Numbered from the stretch's first letter, positions 24,118 to 37,244 are shown. The stretch is 64,000 bases of DNA from Amaurobius ferox (GCA_951213105.1 OX578142.1:119569354-119633353); one strand, 5' to 3'. Notes: generated from the letters alone by a model not told the origin. Translations and numbers: made by a program.

Positions 24118-25041
24118 ATAAAAACAGCATTTCATTCATTACATTTTCCCATTCATTTCATTCATCAGAATACTATAATAATTTATTTTATTTAAGAAAG
24201 AATACCATGGAGCTACACGTAATTAAACTCTACGCTTAAAACTTCATCGAAATAAATCGTCCTTCTCTTTGTAAAATCAATGAATATTTCATTCATATCA
24301 GCTGTGCAGACTCCATGAGCTAAATGGTTTTGTGTTAAAGAAATACAGCAATTCTAATACAACTCATTTTACATATTTTGCTGTTTACATTTTATATAGG
24401 TGAAAAATAGGCTTCGTTGTAGAAATAATCAAATTTGGATGAGCATTTAAACTCACATATATTGTCATTGCGTTGATTCAGTATGTAGATGCACAGAATT
24501 TAGGCAAAAATAAAGTGGTTTTAGAACGGATACAACACTCAATATGAATTAAAAAGAACTTTAAAAATCACGATTTTGAGACAAGATGGATGCCATATAT
24601 TATTTTGAAGTGGGACACGTGATCTTTTCATATCATGGCCACGTGATCGCTTCATATAAGAGGTGTTATTATTTTAATTTTTATTTAAAAAACTACTAAA
24701 TATATTTCGCTGAATTTTTTTTTATATATTTTATGGAATAACTTGAATATTGCCTAAAATTTTTGAAGCAATTTGTGGATTTTAAATCCGCTTAAAAAAT
24801 GTTTGAAAAATTAGGTCTCATAGGGCTCAATGTATTTCATTTTTTCAACCCGGGTTCAATCCAAAACTAATTGGGTGATACTATTCATTTATATTCCCAT
24901 AGGTCCTACAGACCGTCTGAAAAACATACTAAAATTTCATTTTGATTAAGTCATTTTTACGGCAGTTATCGTGCTAACGGACAGACAGACAGACAGAATG
25001 AACAAAGTCATAAACACTTTTAACTTTGTTGTAAAGTATTA
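24118..25041 (+). mobile_element. Family-1 element, 5'-truncated
   Basis: Matches the long form from the TAAAAACAGCATTTCATTCA point onward to the 3' hairpin (AAAGTATT here). The 5' hairpin and both core repeats are missing. It keeps two GTGATC sites, ACCCGGGTT and three GACA units. Confidence 0.85.
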
Positions 25042-25579
25042 ATAAAATAGACGAGCGTTATTCTTCGGTTTATCTACCTACCTAAATTCTTCGTATCTGC
25101 AACTGCACAACTTTAGTAACCCAAAGCCAATGCGTATTCACGCATTTTAACCTACTTCTGACTTCGACTGATTCGAATGTAACGTGACCAATTCCGCTAT
25201 TAGCAATCTTCTCTACAAGTACACATTCATTTGCAACTCAATCAAACCAAATCAAATAACCCACCTCGTACTCTATTCACATCAATCAATGGAATACCAT
25301 GCACCGATACATATCAGCAGTCTAAGAAGCGCAGTGTGAAAATAAGATATTACATTTGTAACAAAAAATATATAGTGAAATAAATGAAATTGTATTTATA
25401 AATTTATCCAAACAAATGGAAAATTTACCTAATACTAAACTGCAATTATAGAAAGAAATAGAGAACTAATATTTCGAAGTCCAAAGATATGAAAAACTCT
25501 GAAAAAAAAATTCTGAATATTTGGAACCACAGATAATTTATAAAATAACGAGAAATATAACTACTGTCAAATGCTTTTT

Positions 25580-26896
25580 ACTTTCCCTGCAATACATGGT
25601 AATGTATGGGGAACGTATTCGAATCATGCCGAAAATCGCAACTCCAGTTTTCGACGGGTATACACGGTTTTTGACAGCTAGAACGCGAAAATACTATTTT
25701 ACACGTTACGTCTCAGTGTGTGTTTGTGTGTGAACCTCTGTCTGTGTATGAGTTTCTATCTGTATGTGTGTCTCTGTCTGCGCAATGTGTATGTATCCAC
25801 TCTAACTGAAAACTAATTGTCCAAATTTCATAAAATTTCTTAGAAAATCACTTGTGGGTGACTCTGGTACTGATTAGATTTTGTTACGATTCAGGATAAA
25901 TAAACCTATTTTTTTTGCAAATTGGCCCGCAAAAATTGTATTTATCCACTCTAGCTAAAAAACTTATTGACCAAATTTCACAAAATGTGGTATATAAGTC
26001 ATTTGTGGGGTATCTTGGTGCTGATTAGATTTTGGTGTGAATCTGGAAAAAGAAACCTGCCTTTTTTTGCGGAATGGCCTGCAAAAATCGTATGCATCCA
26101 ACCTATACAAATATAATTAACCAAATAACACAAAATTTGGTATATAAGTCGCTTGCGAGATACTGTGGTGCTTAGATTTTGGTAAGATTCGGAAAAATAG
26201 ATTCTGCCTTTTTCGTGAAATGGCCCGCAAATCTAATATATCAGATCTAAAATAAAATACTACGTATGCTCAAATGTAGCAATTAAATTCTTGTTTTATA
26301 CTTAATTTTTGACAACAAAAGGAATAAGAACCACCTCATTACTCTAAAATGGACCATTCTCGAGATATTTCATTTCTTTATTTTGGGGAAATGAAGACGA
26401 TTTTCACTGTAGTCAAAAAAAATTTAATTACATTTCTTAAAACTTAGTAGTTAAATCCCCTGATGATAATCCTGGTGCTGATTAGCTTTTGATATGACTC
26501 GAAAAAGTGTAACTGACCCTTTTTTTTTTTGTAATGGCCCGCAAAGATAGTGAAAACCTGAAATAAATGAATAAAGTTGTTGATATACATTAATTAAGTA
26601 CTTGTTCTTCCAACAACTTGACAACTAAGCGAATAAGACTGGCCCCATTTCTGTAGTGTGAACCGTTCTCCAGAGATTGTCGTTGTTTGGGATTTTGAGG
26701 ATCTGAAGAATTTAAAGGGAATTAAATTGCCAAATGAAGCGAAGATGCATTAAAAAGGCAAATTGGATATAATATCAGAAAAGTATCCATGTTATTTTCT
26801 GCAATTAAACTGAATTTAATGCATAATGAAATAAAAAATTACAAAATGAATTTAAATCTGCTGGGGAAGTCATGTGCTGCTCACATCAAATTTTTA
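25580..26896 (+). mobile_element. Family-3 element, copy 1 of a head-to-tail pair
   Basis: The 5' hairpin is ACTTTCCCTGCAATACATGG with the return arm TGTATGGGGAACG, followed by a GTGTGTCTGTG tract and roughly 150-bp core repeats. Each core repeat has a phrase close to ATCCACTCTAGC, AACCAAATTTCAC, GATTAGATTTTGG and AAATGGCCCGCAAA, seen at about 25790, 25930, 26090 and, diverged, 26440. The 3' end is CATGTGCTGCTCACATC. Non-coding. It shares end structure but not core with family 2. Confidence 0.65.
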
Positions 26897-27673
26897 TTTT
26901 TCTTGCAATACATGGCTATATATAGAGAAAATATTGGAATCACGCCGAAAATTGCAACCCGAGTTTCTGACAAATCTATACGTTTTTGGGACTATAGAAC
27001 ACAAAAACCTATTTTTAGCTTGACGTATGTGTGTGTATGTCTGTCTGTACAATATATGTATCCATTCTAACTGAAAAACTAAATGTCCAAATTTCATAAA
27101 ATTTAGTAAGTAAGTCCCTTGTGTGTGGCTCTGATCCTGATTAGATTTTGGTACGATTTGGAATTTAAAAAAACTGCCTTTTTTTTGCGAAAAAGTCCAC
27201 AAAAATTGATTGTATCCACTCTAGCTGGAAAACTAATAAACCAAATTTCACAAAATTTGGTAGATACGTCACTTATAGGTTATTCTGGTGCTGAATAGAT
27301 TTCGGTACGATTAGAGAAAAGGAACCTGCATTTTTTTGCGAAATGGCTCGCAAAAATATTCAAAATCTAAAGCAGAAGACAGCATATGCTCAAATGTAAT
27401 TTTTGACAAGGAAAGAATTAAGACCAACCCCATTACTCTAAGACTAGCGGTTCTATTTTAGTTTTTTTGGCATTTTCGCTACGGCCCTTTTGAAAATAAA
27501 TCCAGTTACCAAATGAAAGCGAAAATTTAATTAAAAGGGCAAATTCTATGCAATTTAAAATGATTATCGGTGCTATTTTGTGCAATTAAACTCAATTTAA
27601 TGAATTATAGAAGAAATAAAGAGAACGTGAATATGAGTCAGGAAAAAGCATGTGCAGCCACATCAGATTTTTA
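26897..27673 (+). mobile_element. Family-3 element, copy 2 of the head-to-tail pair
   Basis: Starts directly at the end of copy 1 (TTGCAATACATGGC, then ATTGGAATCACGCCGAA). It has GTATGTCTGTCTGTAC, two core repeats and ends CATGTGCAGCCACATCAG. It is shorter than copy 1 because of fewer core repeats. Confidence 0.65.
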
Positions 27674-27777
27674 GTATCAGTACAATAGATCCCTTTACAC
27701 AATCAAAATTAAAAATATCCGTGTTATGTTTGCTTAGGAAAAGTGATTTAACTCCAAACTAAGATATTTGTTCTTAT

Positions 27778-28944
27778 TAACACTTTATAACATAGTTGAA
27801 AAGTGTTTATGACTTTGTTCATTCTGTCTGTCTGTCTGTCCGTTCGCGCGATAACTGCCGTAAAAATAACTTTATCAAAATGAAATTTTAGTATGTTGTT
27901 CAGACGGTCAGTGAGACCTACGTTAATATAAATGAATAATATCAACCAATTAGTTTTGGATTGAACCCGGGTTGAAAAAATGAAATACATTGAACCCTAT
28001 GGGACCTAAGTTTTCAAACATTTTTTAAGTGAATTTAAAATTACAAATAACTTCGTAAGTTTTAGGAAATATCCAAATTATCCCATAAAAAATATAAAAA
28101 AATTGCAGCAAAATATATTAGGGATTTTTAAAATGAAAAGTAAAATAATAATTGCACCCATATTTTATGAAGAGATCACGTGACCCAATTCAAAATAAAA
28201 TGTGGCATTCATCTTCTGTCAAATTGTGATTTTTTAAGTTCTTTTTAATTTATATTTAGTGTTGTATCCGCCTTAAAACCGCTTTATTTTTGCTTAATTT
28301 CTGTGCTATATATTGGCGTTGTTTCAGAATCTATATTCTGAAACAACGCAATTACAATATATTTGAGTTTAAATGATCATCAAACTTTGATTATTTCTAC
28401 AACGAAGCCTAATTTTAACTTATGACGAATGTAAACACACCAAGCTGTAAGAGGAGTTGTATAAGAATTGCTGAAATTTTTAACGCAAAGCTATTTAGGT
28501 CTGAAGTCTGAAATAAAGCTAATATGAATGAAATAGTCACTGATTTTACATAGAGAACCAGACGATTTTATAGCAGCCTTTTTGGATGGAGCTTTAAGTA
28601 TAGAGTTAAAGTACTTTTACCTCCATGGTTTTAAGTTTTAAAGTAAAATAAATAATTGTAGTATTGGGATGAATGAAAGGAATGGAATAGAAGTGTATAA
28701 ATGAAATATTTATTGCTTTTGTGCAAAGAGCCAGGCGATTTATATTTAAATAACGTCATTTGAATAAAGTTCATTTTTTCGATGAAGTTTCAAGTTTCCA
28801 AATGTAATAAATTATTGTAGTATTATGATAATTTTAAAATATTACCGCTGAATGTCTTTCATTTTAGAGATGTTCAGGTAAAAGTGCACTGCAGTTGGAA
28901 AGTGTTTCATAATCAATGCTTTATGCATAATTGATCTTTCTTGT
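27778..28944 (-). mobile_element. Family-1 element, long form, reverse orientation
   Basis: Runs from the 3' hairpin (AACACTTTATAAC at 27778) through (GTCT)n, the CCCGGGTT palindrome and the body to the 5' hairpin and TTTCTTG at 28944. It is diverged and somewhat shorter than other long copies. It carries a private 34-bp hairpin (28316-28349). The octamer of the CRE site is damaged (TAACGTCAT). Confidence 0.82.
28316..28349. repeat. Perfect 15-bp hairpin private to this copy
   Basis: GCGTTGTTTCAGAAT, a 4-nt loop, then the exact reverse complement. Other family-1 copies have only the right arm here (CATACTGAAACAACGC), so the left arm is new in this copy. Confidence 0.9.
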
Positions 28945-28987
28945 AATCCATATCATTTAGGAATGTTAGTAACGCGGACATTGAACA

Positions 28988-29184
<197 letters not shown>

Positions 29185-30074
29185 TATTTTGTGTTTTATA
29201 TTCTGTTTTCTACATACAGACTTCTATTACATCTTTTAATTATACTTTTATATTTATTATTTACTTCTGAATTCAACCATCTATCTTTTGATTTTCATAC
29301 TTGCAAAAATCTTTTTAAAAAGGTAAAACCTGTTGTAAAGCTGCATTTGCGCTTATTACAGAGTTTATTCTCTTTTTAATTTAATTTTATTTTGTTTATT
29401 ATTATTATCGCTAACGCATTTCTATTGTTTAACTACGAGCCCATCTATGTCTTACTATGGCCCTCTTTGGATATTGTTTTTATTTATCTAACCCTTTCAT
29501 TCCTTCTTTTGATTGATTATGGTATGTCTTCACATTTCGCATTATGGAGTATTTTGGTTTGAGTTCTCTCATCGCTTTTATGATTTTTTCTGCGGGTTAT
29601 TGCTCTTTTTGGTAGATTTCACACTCGATTATTCAATCGTTATATATGTGTGTATAGTGCTGACATCTCTCGGCAGGCATTAGAGTTTATTGTGTTTTTT
29701 GTGTATTTTTTTCTTTTCTGTATCTTTTAGTTAACCCAGACGTCAATATCTTTTATTGCTTATTTTTACATTTTAATCTAGACAAGTATTTCCACTATAT
29801 GTGGCCCTCTTTTGCCCGCAGTTGTAGGGATTCAGTCAGACACATACGTATTAACTGTTTTGTATATCTTCCATTCCGGATGAATATAATTATTTGTCCA
29901 CACTTCGCTTATTTATGAATATTTCGTATGAAAATCTCTTTTCTACTATGCTTGTTTTGTTACTCTCCAAAATTTCGATTCAATTCTTATGGTATTAGTT
30001 AAAATTTGAAATTCGTACCTGACAAAATAGTTTTTGGGGGGGTTTATATTGGGAATTTTAATTAGAATTCGTGA
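29185..30074 (+). other. T-rich non-coding DNA upstream of the GIY-YIG fragment
   Basis: Strongly T-rich plus strand without long frames. It lies between the (TA)n tract and the Penelope-like reading frame and may be an untranslated or decayed part of the same element, but I see no reverse transcriptase motifs. Confidence 0.4.
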
Positions 30075-30677
30075 TGTAAATTTTCTTCATTACCTAGTGT
30101 CCGGTCTATTATTATTATGAATTGGGATAATTATAGATCGACAAACATTGACCAATTAAGCGTTATAGACGATTTGGAAGAATACCATACCTTCTCTCAA
30201 TCTAAATCATATTCCTTCAATAGATGCAACAATCTTAGGTGCAAAACTTGTCCTTATGCTGACCCATTACAAATTAATAATAATTCCACTTCACAAAAAT
30301 TCTGCAAAGTTTTTAATTGCATATACAAACTTAATTGTACTATTTGTAACTTATCCTATATTGGCCAAACCAGCAACCCTTTACATCTGAGAATGAATGT
30401 CCACAGGGATCATATTAAAAAATTTGACCATAAAGTCTTTAATGATCTCCCTACCAAAAATCAATTTGAATATCAGCACTTTGCTACACACGGATTTAAA
30501 AATGTATCCCTTCATATTTTAGATATTAAAATTTCACTCACGGATAGATTAGTATTTGAAAATTATTACATTAAAAAATATAAAACTCTCTTCCCCTATG
30601 GCTTAAATCAAATTTATAATAATAATAATGTTGTTAACAATAGTTTTGAATACAATTCTCATAAATCTTCAGTATAT
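30075..30677 (+). CDS. GIY-YIG endonuclease end of a Penelope-like retroelement (partial)
   Basis: The frame is open from a stop near 30072 into the assembly gap, about 200 codons; the first ATG is at 30117. The visible order is a Cys-rich segment (CNNLRCKTCPYA), then CTICNLSYIGQTSNPLHLRM with the YIG half of the GIY-YIG motif, a downstream Arg and His (MNVHRDH), and a conserved-looking FENYYIKKYKTLFPYGLNQ tail. In Penelope-like elements this domain nicks target DNA and follows the reverse transcriptase; here the reverse transcriptase part is absent, so the copy is 5'-truncated. No stop or frameshift occurs in the visible part, suggesting a fairly young insertion. It could instead be a stand-alone GIY-YIG gene, less likely given the context. 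Confidence 0.75.
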
Positions 30678-30877
30678 NNNNNNNNNNNNNNNNNNNNNNN
30701 NNNNNNNNNNNNNNNNNNNNNNNNNNNNNNNNNNNNNNNNNNNNNNNNNNNNNNNNNNNNNNNNNNNNNNNNNNNNNNNNNNNNNNNNNNNNNNNNNNNN
30801 NNNNNNNNNNNNNNNNNNNNNNNNNNNNNNNNNNNNNNNNNNNNNNNNNNNNNNNNNNNNNNNNNNNNNNNNNNNNN
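30678..30877. other. Assembly gap, exactly 200 N
   Basis: Two hundred undetermined bases, a usual placeholder length, so the true distance is unknown. The Penelope-like reading frame runs into it and does not resume on the other side. Confidence 0.98.
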
Positions 30878-31984
30878 TTAGACTATGTCTTGTGAACATT
30901 TATTTTATTACAAAGAATCTGAAGCACTTTAAGTGAATTCAAATTCATTTAAAACTTTGTTTAGCTACAAAATTTGAAATTGAATACGTTTGAATAGCAC
31001 TTCCTTTCTCATCTGTAGTGAAGATTTTGTGTTCTAGAACACGACAGGGTAGGATTAAGGAAAGAATTTCAAAGCAACTTAAATACATTTGAATAAACAT
31101 CTTTTGTAGCAACAGTTGGATATTTGAATTTCAGTAAGTAAAAGAATTGGTGTTGTGACAGACCTTTATTTCTAATATCAAATATAAAAGAAATAATTTA
31201 AGATACCTTTAACTGAGTGAATGTTAAACTTGATTAAATGATTTAAACTTTGTAAGACTCATTACACGTTTAACTTAATTTTTACGTTAAAGGTTGCACC
31301 TTATATGAAACATATATTCAATGCTGTTCAGTTGAAAGCAGATGTTCCACCCGTATATTTCAAGTTATTTTCCGTATGATTTAATTAACTTTCATTATCC
31401 ATTTACTTCTCAGACGCATCAGTAAAATTATAGTCATTATTACATTTTATAAAATGAAATCTATACTTTTATTTCTAATATGAAGTGTGAAAAAAAACAA
31501 TTTAAGATAACTTTCCCTAGATGAATCATATAGTTTCAAAATATCAAATTCCCTTCAAATATTAAAAGTTCAAAATATCAAATTCCTTCAAAAATGAACT
31601 TTCGTGATACTCAGCAACTTTAGTCACATCTTTATTATTCTGCTGGTTTTATATTGTCCCATCAAATTCTTAAACTTGGAATTTTTTTCGTGCTACGACC
31701 TACTTACTACATACAACACATTTCCTAATTATTGTCATATGATCTATTTAGAAATATATTGTGTATATTTAGAAAATTTTGATTTATAGCATTTATATAG
31801 CTTTTTTTGCAATTATTCCTAGTGGTCATGAGAAAGGTTTTACCACTTATATGCATCATTTACAGCTTGAGAAAACACTCGGGTATTCCCTTCTTGTTCA
31901 GTACGTCTCTTAACTATAGAATATTAAAAAAATATCAACCTAGATATTTATTTAATTATTCTGTTCGTTTCCTTCTATTTTATA
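30878..31984. other. AT-rich DNA, no feature assigned
   Basis: Contains loosely repeated phrases (TTTAAGATACCTTTAACTGA near 31200, TTTAAGATAACTTTCCCTAG near 31500; CAAATTCCCTTCAAATAT and CAAATTCCTTCAAAAATG near 31550-31590). No gene recognised. Confidence 0.4.
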
Positions 31985-32639
31985 ACAAGAAAGATCAATC
32001 ATGCTTAAAGCATTGATTATGAAACACTTTCCAACTTCAATGCAATTTTATTTAAAAAAGTCTAAAATGCAATACATTCCTCGGTAATATTTTAAAACTT
32101 ATCACAATACTACATTGATTTATTATATTTGAAAACTTAAACCTTCATTGAAAAAAATGAACTTCATTCAAATGACGGTATTGAAATATAAATTGCCTGG
32201 TTTAAATATACCTAAAATGCGATACATTCCACGGTAACATTTTTAAAACTACCATAATACTACGATAATTTATTATATTTGAAAACTTCATCGAAAACAA
32301 CTGAAATTCCTTCAAATGACGTCATAGAAAAAATAACATGCCTGGATCTCTCTATAATAACAGCATTTCATTCATAACTTTCTCCCATTCATTTCCTCCA
32401 TCACAATACTATAATAATTTATTTTATTTAAAAATTAAGACAATGGAGCTACAAGTAACTAAACTCTATGCTTAAAACTTCATCGAAAAAAATCGTCCTT
32501 CTCTTTATAAAATCAATTAATATTTCATTCATATCAGCCATGCAGACTACATGGGCTAAATTATTTTGTGTTAAAGAAATACAGCAATTCTAATAGAACT
32601 CATTCTACATATTTTGCTGTTTACATTTTACATAAGTGA
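31985..32639 (+). mobile_element. Family-1 outer copy, 5' half (split by insertion)
   Basis: Carries the 5' terminus, hairpin, both core repeats (TGACGTCA at about 32319, TATAATAAC after it) and stops at ACATAAGTGA. The remainder of the same copy resumes at 33943. Confidence 0.9.
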
Positions 32640-33942
32640 ACAAGAAAGATCAATCAAGCTTAAAGCAATGATTATGAAACACTTTCCAACTCCAATGCAA
32701 TTTTATTTAAACATGTCTAAAATGCAATACATTCCTCGCTAATATTTTAAAACTTCTCACAATACTACATTGATTTATTATATTTGAAAACTTAAACCTT
32801 CATCGAAAAAAAAGGAACTTCATTCAAATGACGGCATTGAAATATAAATTGCCTGGTTTAAACATCTCAAAATGTGATATATTACTCGGTAGTAATTTTA
32901 GAATTATCATAATACCACAATAATTTATTATACTTAAAAACTTCATCGAAAACAACTGAAATTCATTCAAATGACGTCATAGAAAAAATAACACGTCTGG
33001 CTCTCTCTAAAAACGCAGCATTTCATTCATAAATAATTTCCCATTCATGACATTCATCACAATACTATAATAATTTATTTTATTTTAAAATTAAGACCAT
33101 GGAGCTACAAGTAATTTAACTCTATGCTTAAAACTTCATTGCAAAAAATCGTCCTTCTCTCGGTAAAGTCAATGAATATTTCTTTCATATCAGCTATGCA
33201 GACTACATGGGCTAAATTATTTTGTGTTAAAGAAATACAGCAATTCCTATACAACTCATCCTACATATTTTGCTGTTTACATTTTACATAAGTGAAAAAT
33301 AGGCTTCGTTGTAGAAATAATCAAATTTGGATAAGCATTTAAACTCATATATATTGTAATTGCGTTGTTTTAGTATGTAGATGCAAATAATTTAAACCAA
33401 AATAAAGTGGTTTTAGGACGAATACAACACTCAATATGAGATAAAAAGAACTTTAAAAATCACGATTTTGAGACAATATGGATGCCATATATCATTTTGA
33501 AGTGGATCACGTGATACTTTCATATCATGGTCACGTGATCGTTTCATATAAAAGGTGTTATTAATATTTTAATTTTTATTTAAAAAACTACTGAATATAT
33601 TTCGCTGAATTTTTTTTTTATATATTTTATGGAACAATTTGAATATTACCTAAAATTTTCGAAGCAATTTGTGAATTTTAGATACGCTTAAAAAATGTTT
33701 AAAAAATTAGGTCCCATAGGGCTCAATGTATTTCATTTTTTCAACCCGGATTCAATCCAAAACTAATTGAGTGATATTATTCATTTATATTCCCATAGGT
33801 CCTACAGACCGTCTGAACAACATACTAAAATTTCATTTTGATTAAGTCATTTTTACGGCAGTTATCGTGCTAAAGGACAGACAGACAGACAGACAGAATG
33901 AACAAAATTATAAACACTTTTCAAGTTTGTTGTAAAGTGTTA
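32640..33942 (+). mobile_element. Family-1 element, long form, inserted into another family-1 copy
   Basis: Complete from ACAAGAAAGATC to AAAGTGTTA, 1303 bp. It retains TGACGTCA (about 32972), two GTGATC/CACGTG sites, and a (GACA)n tract near 33876. It lies exactly between the two halves of an older copy of the same family. Confidence 0.92.
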
Positions 33943-34582
33943 AAAATAGGCTTCTTTGTAGAAATAATCAAATTTGGATAATCATTTAGACTCAAATATA
34001 TTGTATTTGCTTTGTTTCAGTATGTAGATGCACGGAATTTAAGCAAAAATAAAATAGTTTTAGGACGGATACAACACTCAATATGAATTAAAAAGAACTT
34101 AAAAAATCACGATTTTGAAACAAGATGGATGCCATATATCATTTTGAAGTGGATCATGTGATCCTTTCAGGTCACGTGATCGTTTCATATAAGAGGTGTA
34201 ATTATTATTTTAATTTTTATTTAAAAAATTACTGAATATATTTCGCCGAATTTTTTTTATATATTTTATGGAACAATTTGAATATTACCTATAGTTTTCA
34301 AAGCAATTTGTGAATTTTAAATCCGCTTAAAAAATGTTTGAAATTTTAGGTCCCATAGGGCTCAATGTATTTCATTTTTTCATCCTGGGTTCAATCCAAA
34401 ACTAATTGGGTGATATTATTCATTTATATTCCCATAGGTCCTACAGATCGTCTGAACAACATACTAAAATTTCATTTTGATTAAGTCATTTTTACGGCAG
34501 TTATCGTGCTAACGGACAGACAGAACAGACAGACAGAATGAACAAAGTCATAAACACTTTTCATCTTTGTTGTAAAGTGTTT
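33943..34582 (+). mobile_element. Family-1 outer copy, 3' half
   Basis: Begins AAAATAGGCTTC, the exact continuation of the sequence interrupted at 32639, and runs to the 3' hairpin (AAAGTGTTTAA). The GACA tract is interrupted by an extra AACA. Joined with 31985-32639 it makes a full ~1.3 kb element. Confidence 0.9.
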
Positions 34583-34929
34583 AAAAGCAATTTAACATGT
34601 CACCAATTACACATTGTGCGTTGCATTACTTTGTATAGAACATCAAAATAGCGCAACGAGAAGTGCAACTTATCACACAATATGAATAATTTAATATTGC
34701 AACGTTTTCTCTACATAATATAGTAGATTTACAACAAAAATAACATTTTACGATAATCCTTAATGGTGTCTGTAAGATATTTAATGATAAGGGTTAAATA
34801 CTCTAAGACCAGATACACATAAAGATTTAGAAGAATCCTCCAGAAATAAATGTTGCAAAGATTCTAGATAATTAGATATTATGAATGAAATAATACTTTC
34901 TTAATAGTCCATATTCAGTAGATAGCAAA

Positions 34930-35340
34930 CAAGAAAGATCAATCATGCATAAGCATTGATTATGAAACACTTTCCAACTGAAATGTAATTTCATTTAAAA
35001 ATTTCTAAAATGTGATTCATTCAGTGGTAATATCTTTTACATTATCACAGTACTACAGTAATTTATTATACTTAAATATTTAAAACTGTATCGAAATATA
35101 AATCATCTGATTCTTTATGCAAAATCAATGAATATTTCATTCATATAACTTGTATTCCAGACTCCAGAGCTAAATAATTTTGTGTGAAAAAAATTCAGCA
35201 ATTCTTATGTAATTCATCTTACAATCGCTTGAGATATTTGCATTCTGCATATGTTAAAATTAGGCTTCCTTGAAGAAATAATAAAAGTTTAGGGATCATT
35301 TAAAATCACAACTATTGTAATTGCATAGGCACGGAATTTA
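34930..35340 (+). mobile_element. Family-1 element, 5' part only
   Basis: CAAGAAAGATCAATCATGC start and one core repeat. The copy is diverged, and matching stops near 35340 where family-3 sequence takes over. 34583-34929 is unassigned AT-rich spacer. Confidence 0.75.
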
Positions 35341-35344
35341 GATA

Positions 35345-36202
35345 CACAGATAATATATATGTGTATGTGTATGTACTCAAAGTATTGGAATCGTGCCGAA
35401 GATCGGAACTCGAATTTTCAAAGGATCTACACGTTTTGGGACTTCTAGAACACGAAAAAACTACTTTTAGGAAGACGTCTGTGTGTGTAAGGGTGTATCT
35501 GTGTATGTTTCTGTGTGTCTGTGTGGATATTACATCCACTCTAATTGAAAAACTAATGGACCGAATTTCATACAATTTGGTAGGTATGTTTTTTGTGGGA
35601 AATCCTGATGTTCATTAGATTATAGAACGATTCGTAATAAAAGAATCTGCCTTCTTTGCGAAATGGCCGCAGAAATTGCCTTTATCCACTCTAGCTAAAA
35701 ACTAATGAACCAAATTTAACAAAATTTGGAGTATAATATTTCAATAACCTACAAGTGATTTATATACCAAATTTAACAAAATTTTGTATATAAATCATTT
35801 GTAGGTTATTCTACTACGATTCGGGAAAAAGGAACGGGCTATTTTTGCGAAATGGCCAGCAAAAATCGTTATATATAAAAATAAAAGACTACGTGTGCTC
35901 AATTATATCAATTAAATTCCTATTTTATATGTGATTTTTGACAACAAAAAGAATAAGACTAACCCCATTACTCTAGGACTAGCCGTTCTTGAGATATTCT
36001 AGTTTTTTCGCGTTTTCGCTACGCCACCTTTGACAATAAGTCCAGCTATCAAATGAGAACCAAATTTAAGTTTAACGTGTAAATTCAATGTCATTTAAAA
36101 TGCTTATGTTGTGCAGATAAACTCAAATTATCATTGAATAAATAAAGAGAACGAATATGAGTCTGCAGAGAAAGACATGTGCTGTCCACATCAGAATTTT
36201 TA
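35345..36202 (+). mobile_element. Family-3 element, diverged
   Basis: AGTATTGGAATCGTGCCGAA, then GATCTACACGTTTTGGGAC, a GTGTGTCTGTG tract, at least two core repeats (ATCCACTCTAATTG, ATCCACTCTAGC) and the 3' end ACATGTGCTGTCCACATCAG. The 5' hairpin is mostly lost. Confidence 0.65.
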
Positions 36203-36424
36203 ACAAAATTACACCAATGATTTATAGAAGTGAACGGGGATTATTTTCAGGCCATTTCGAAAAAAATGTATGATCTATATTTAAAGATCCATCAAATTTT
36301 TGTCGAATAAAATGTTCAACAAATTTAAGCTGTGTACCAAATTTTAACTCTCTAGGACGTAGGAAAGTGCATTTAAAATGCCATCAATTAAATTTATCAT
36401 GAAGAGTTATATAAAATTTTAAAA

Positions 36425-36902
36425 AAATGAAAAATTGTTATCTACCAAATTTATTATAAAATATGAAGCCACTCCCATATGCAAAACGTTTAAACAAATG
36501 GAGAGATATTTATTATATAATATCTCTCTCTTTTCTTTCTGGAAGATATCCCAAAGTCAGAATTTAATTGAATTTGTTTTTTTCCCTATATTAAAAAATT
36601 TTTTTAATTAAAAAACTACTTAACATATTTTACTGAATTTTTTTTTATATATTCTATGGGATAATGTGAATATTTCCTAAAAATTTCGAAGCAATTCGTG
36701 AATTTTAAATTTACTTAAAAAATGTTTGAAAAATTATGTCCCATAGGGTTCAATGTATTTCATTTTTTCAACCCGGGTTCAATAAAAAACTAATTGGGTG
36801 ATATTATTTATTTATATTCCCATAGGTCCTACAGACCGTCTGAACAACATACTAAAATTTCATTTTGATAAACTCATTTTTACGGCAGTTATCGTGCTAA
36901 CG

Positions 36903-37000
<98 letters not shown>

Positions 37001-37045
37001 ATGAACAAAGTCATAAACACTTTTCAACTTTGTTGTAAAGTGTTA
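36425..37045 (+). mobile_element. Family-1 element, short-form type, 5'-truncated
   Basis: Starts at AAAATTGTTATCTACC, the junction sequence seen inside the short-form copies at 49753 and 53762, and continues through ACCCGGGTT and a very long GACA tract to the 3' hairpin (AAAGTGTT). Confidence 0.8.
36903..37000 (+). repeat. (GACA)n expanded to about 24 units
   Basis: 98 bp of perfect GACA. Other family-1 copies in the window have roughly 2-6 units at the same place. Confidence 0.98.
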
Positions 37046-37244
37046 AAAACTGTAAATTGCAAAACATTCTGCAACCTTTGCTTATTTTTTTTCAGATACT
37101 TTCTTAATTATTTCGGCAAATTATCAAAAAAAGCCGCAGTTATAGGTGTTCATGAAAATTTCAGATTCGTTTCTGAAATATTCAGCTAATTATCGTCTGC
37201 CGAAGCTTTGTTTTTGTATACTAGGAGGTTCTGCTCCCCCGCTA

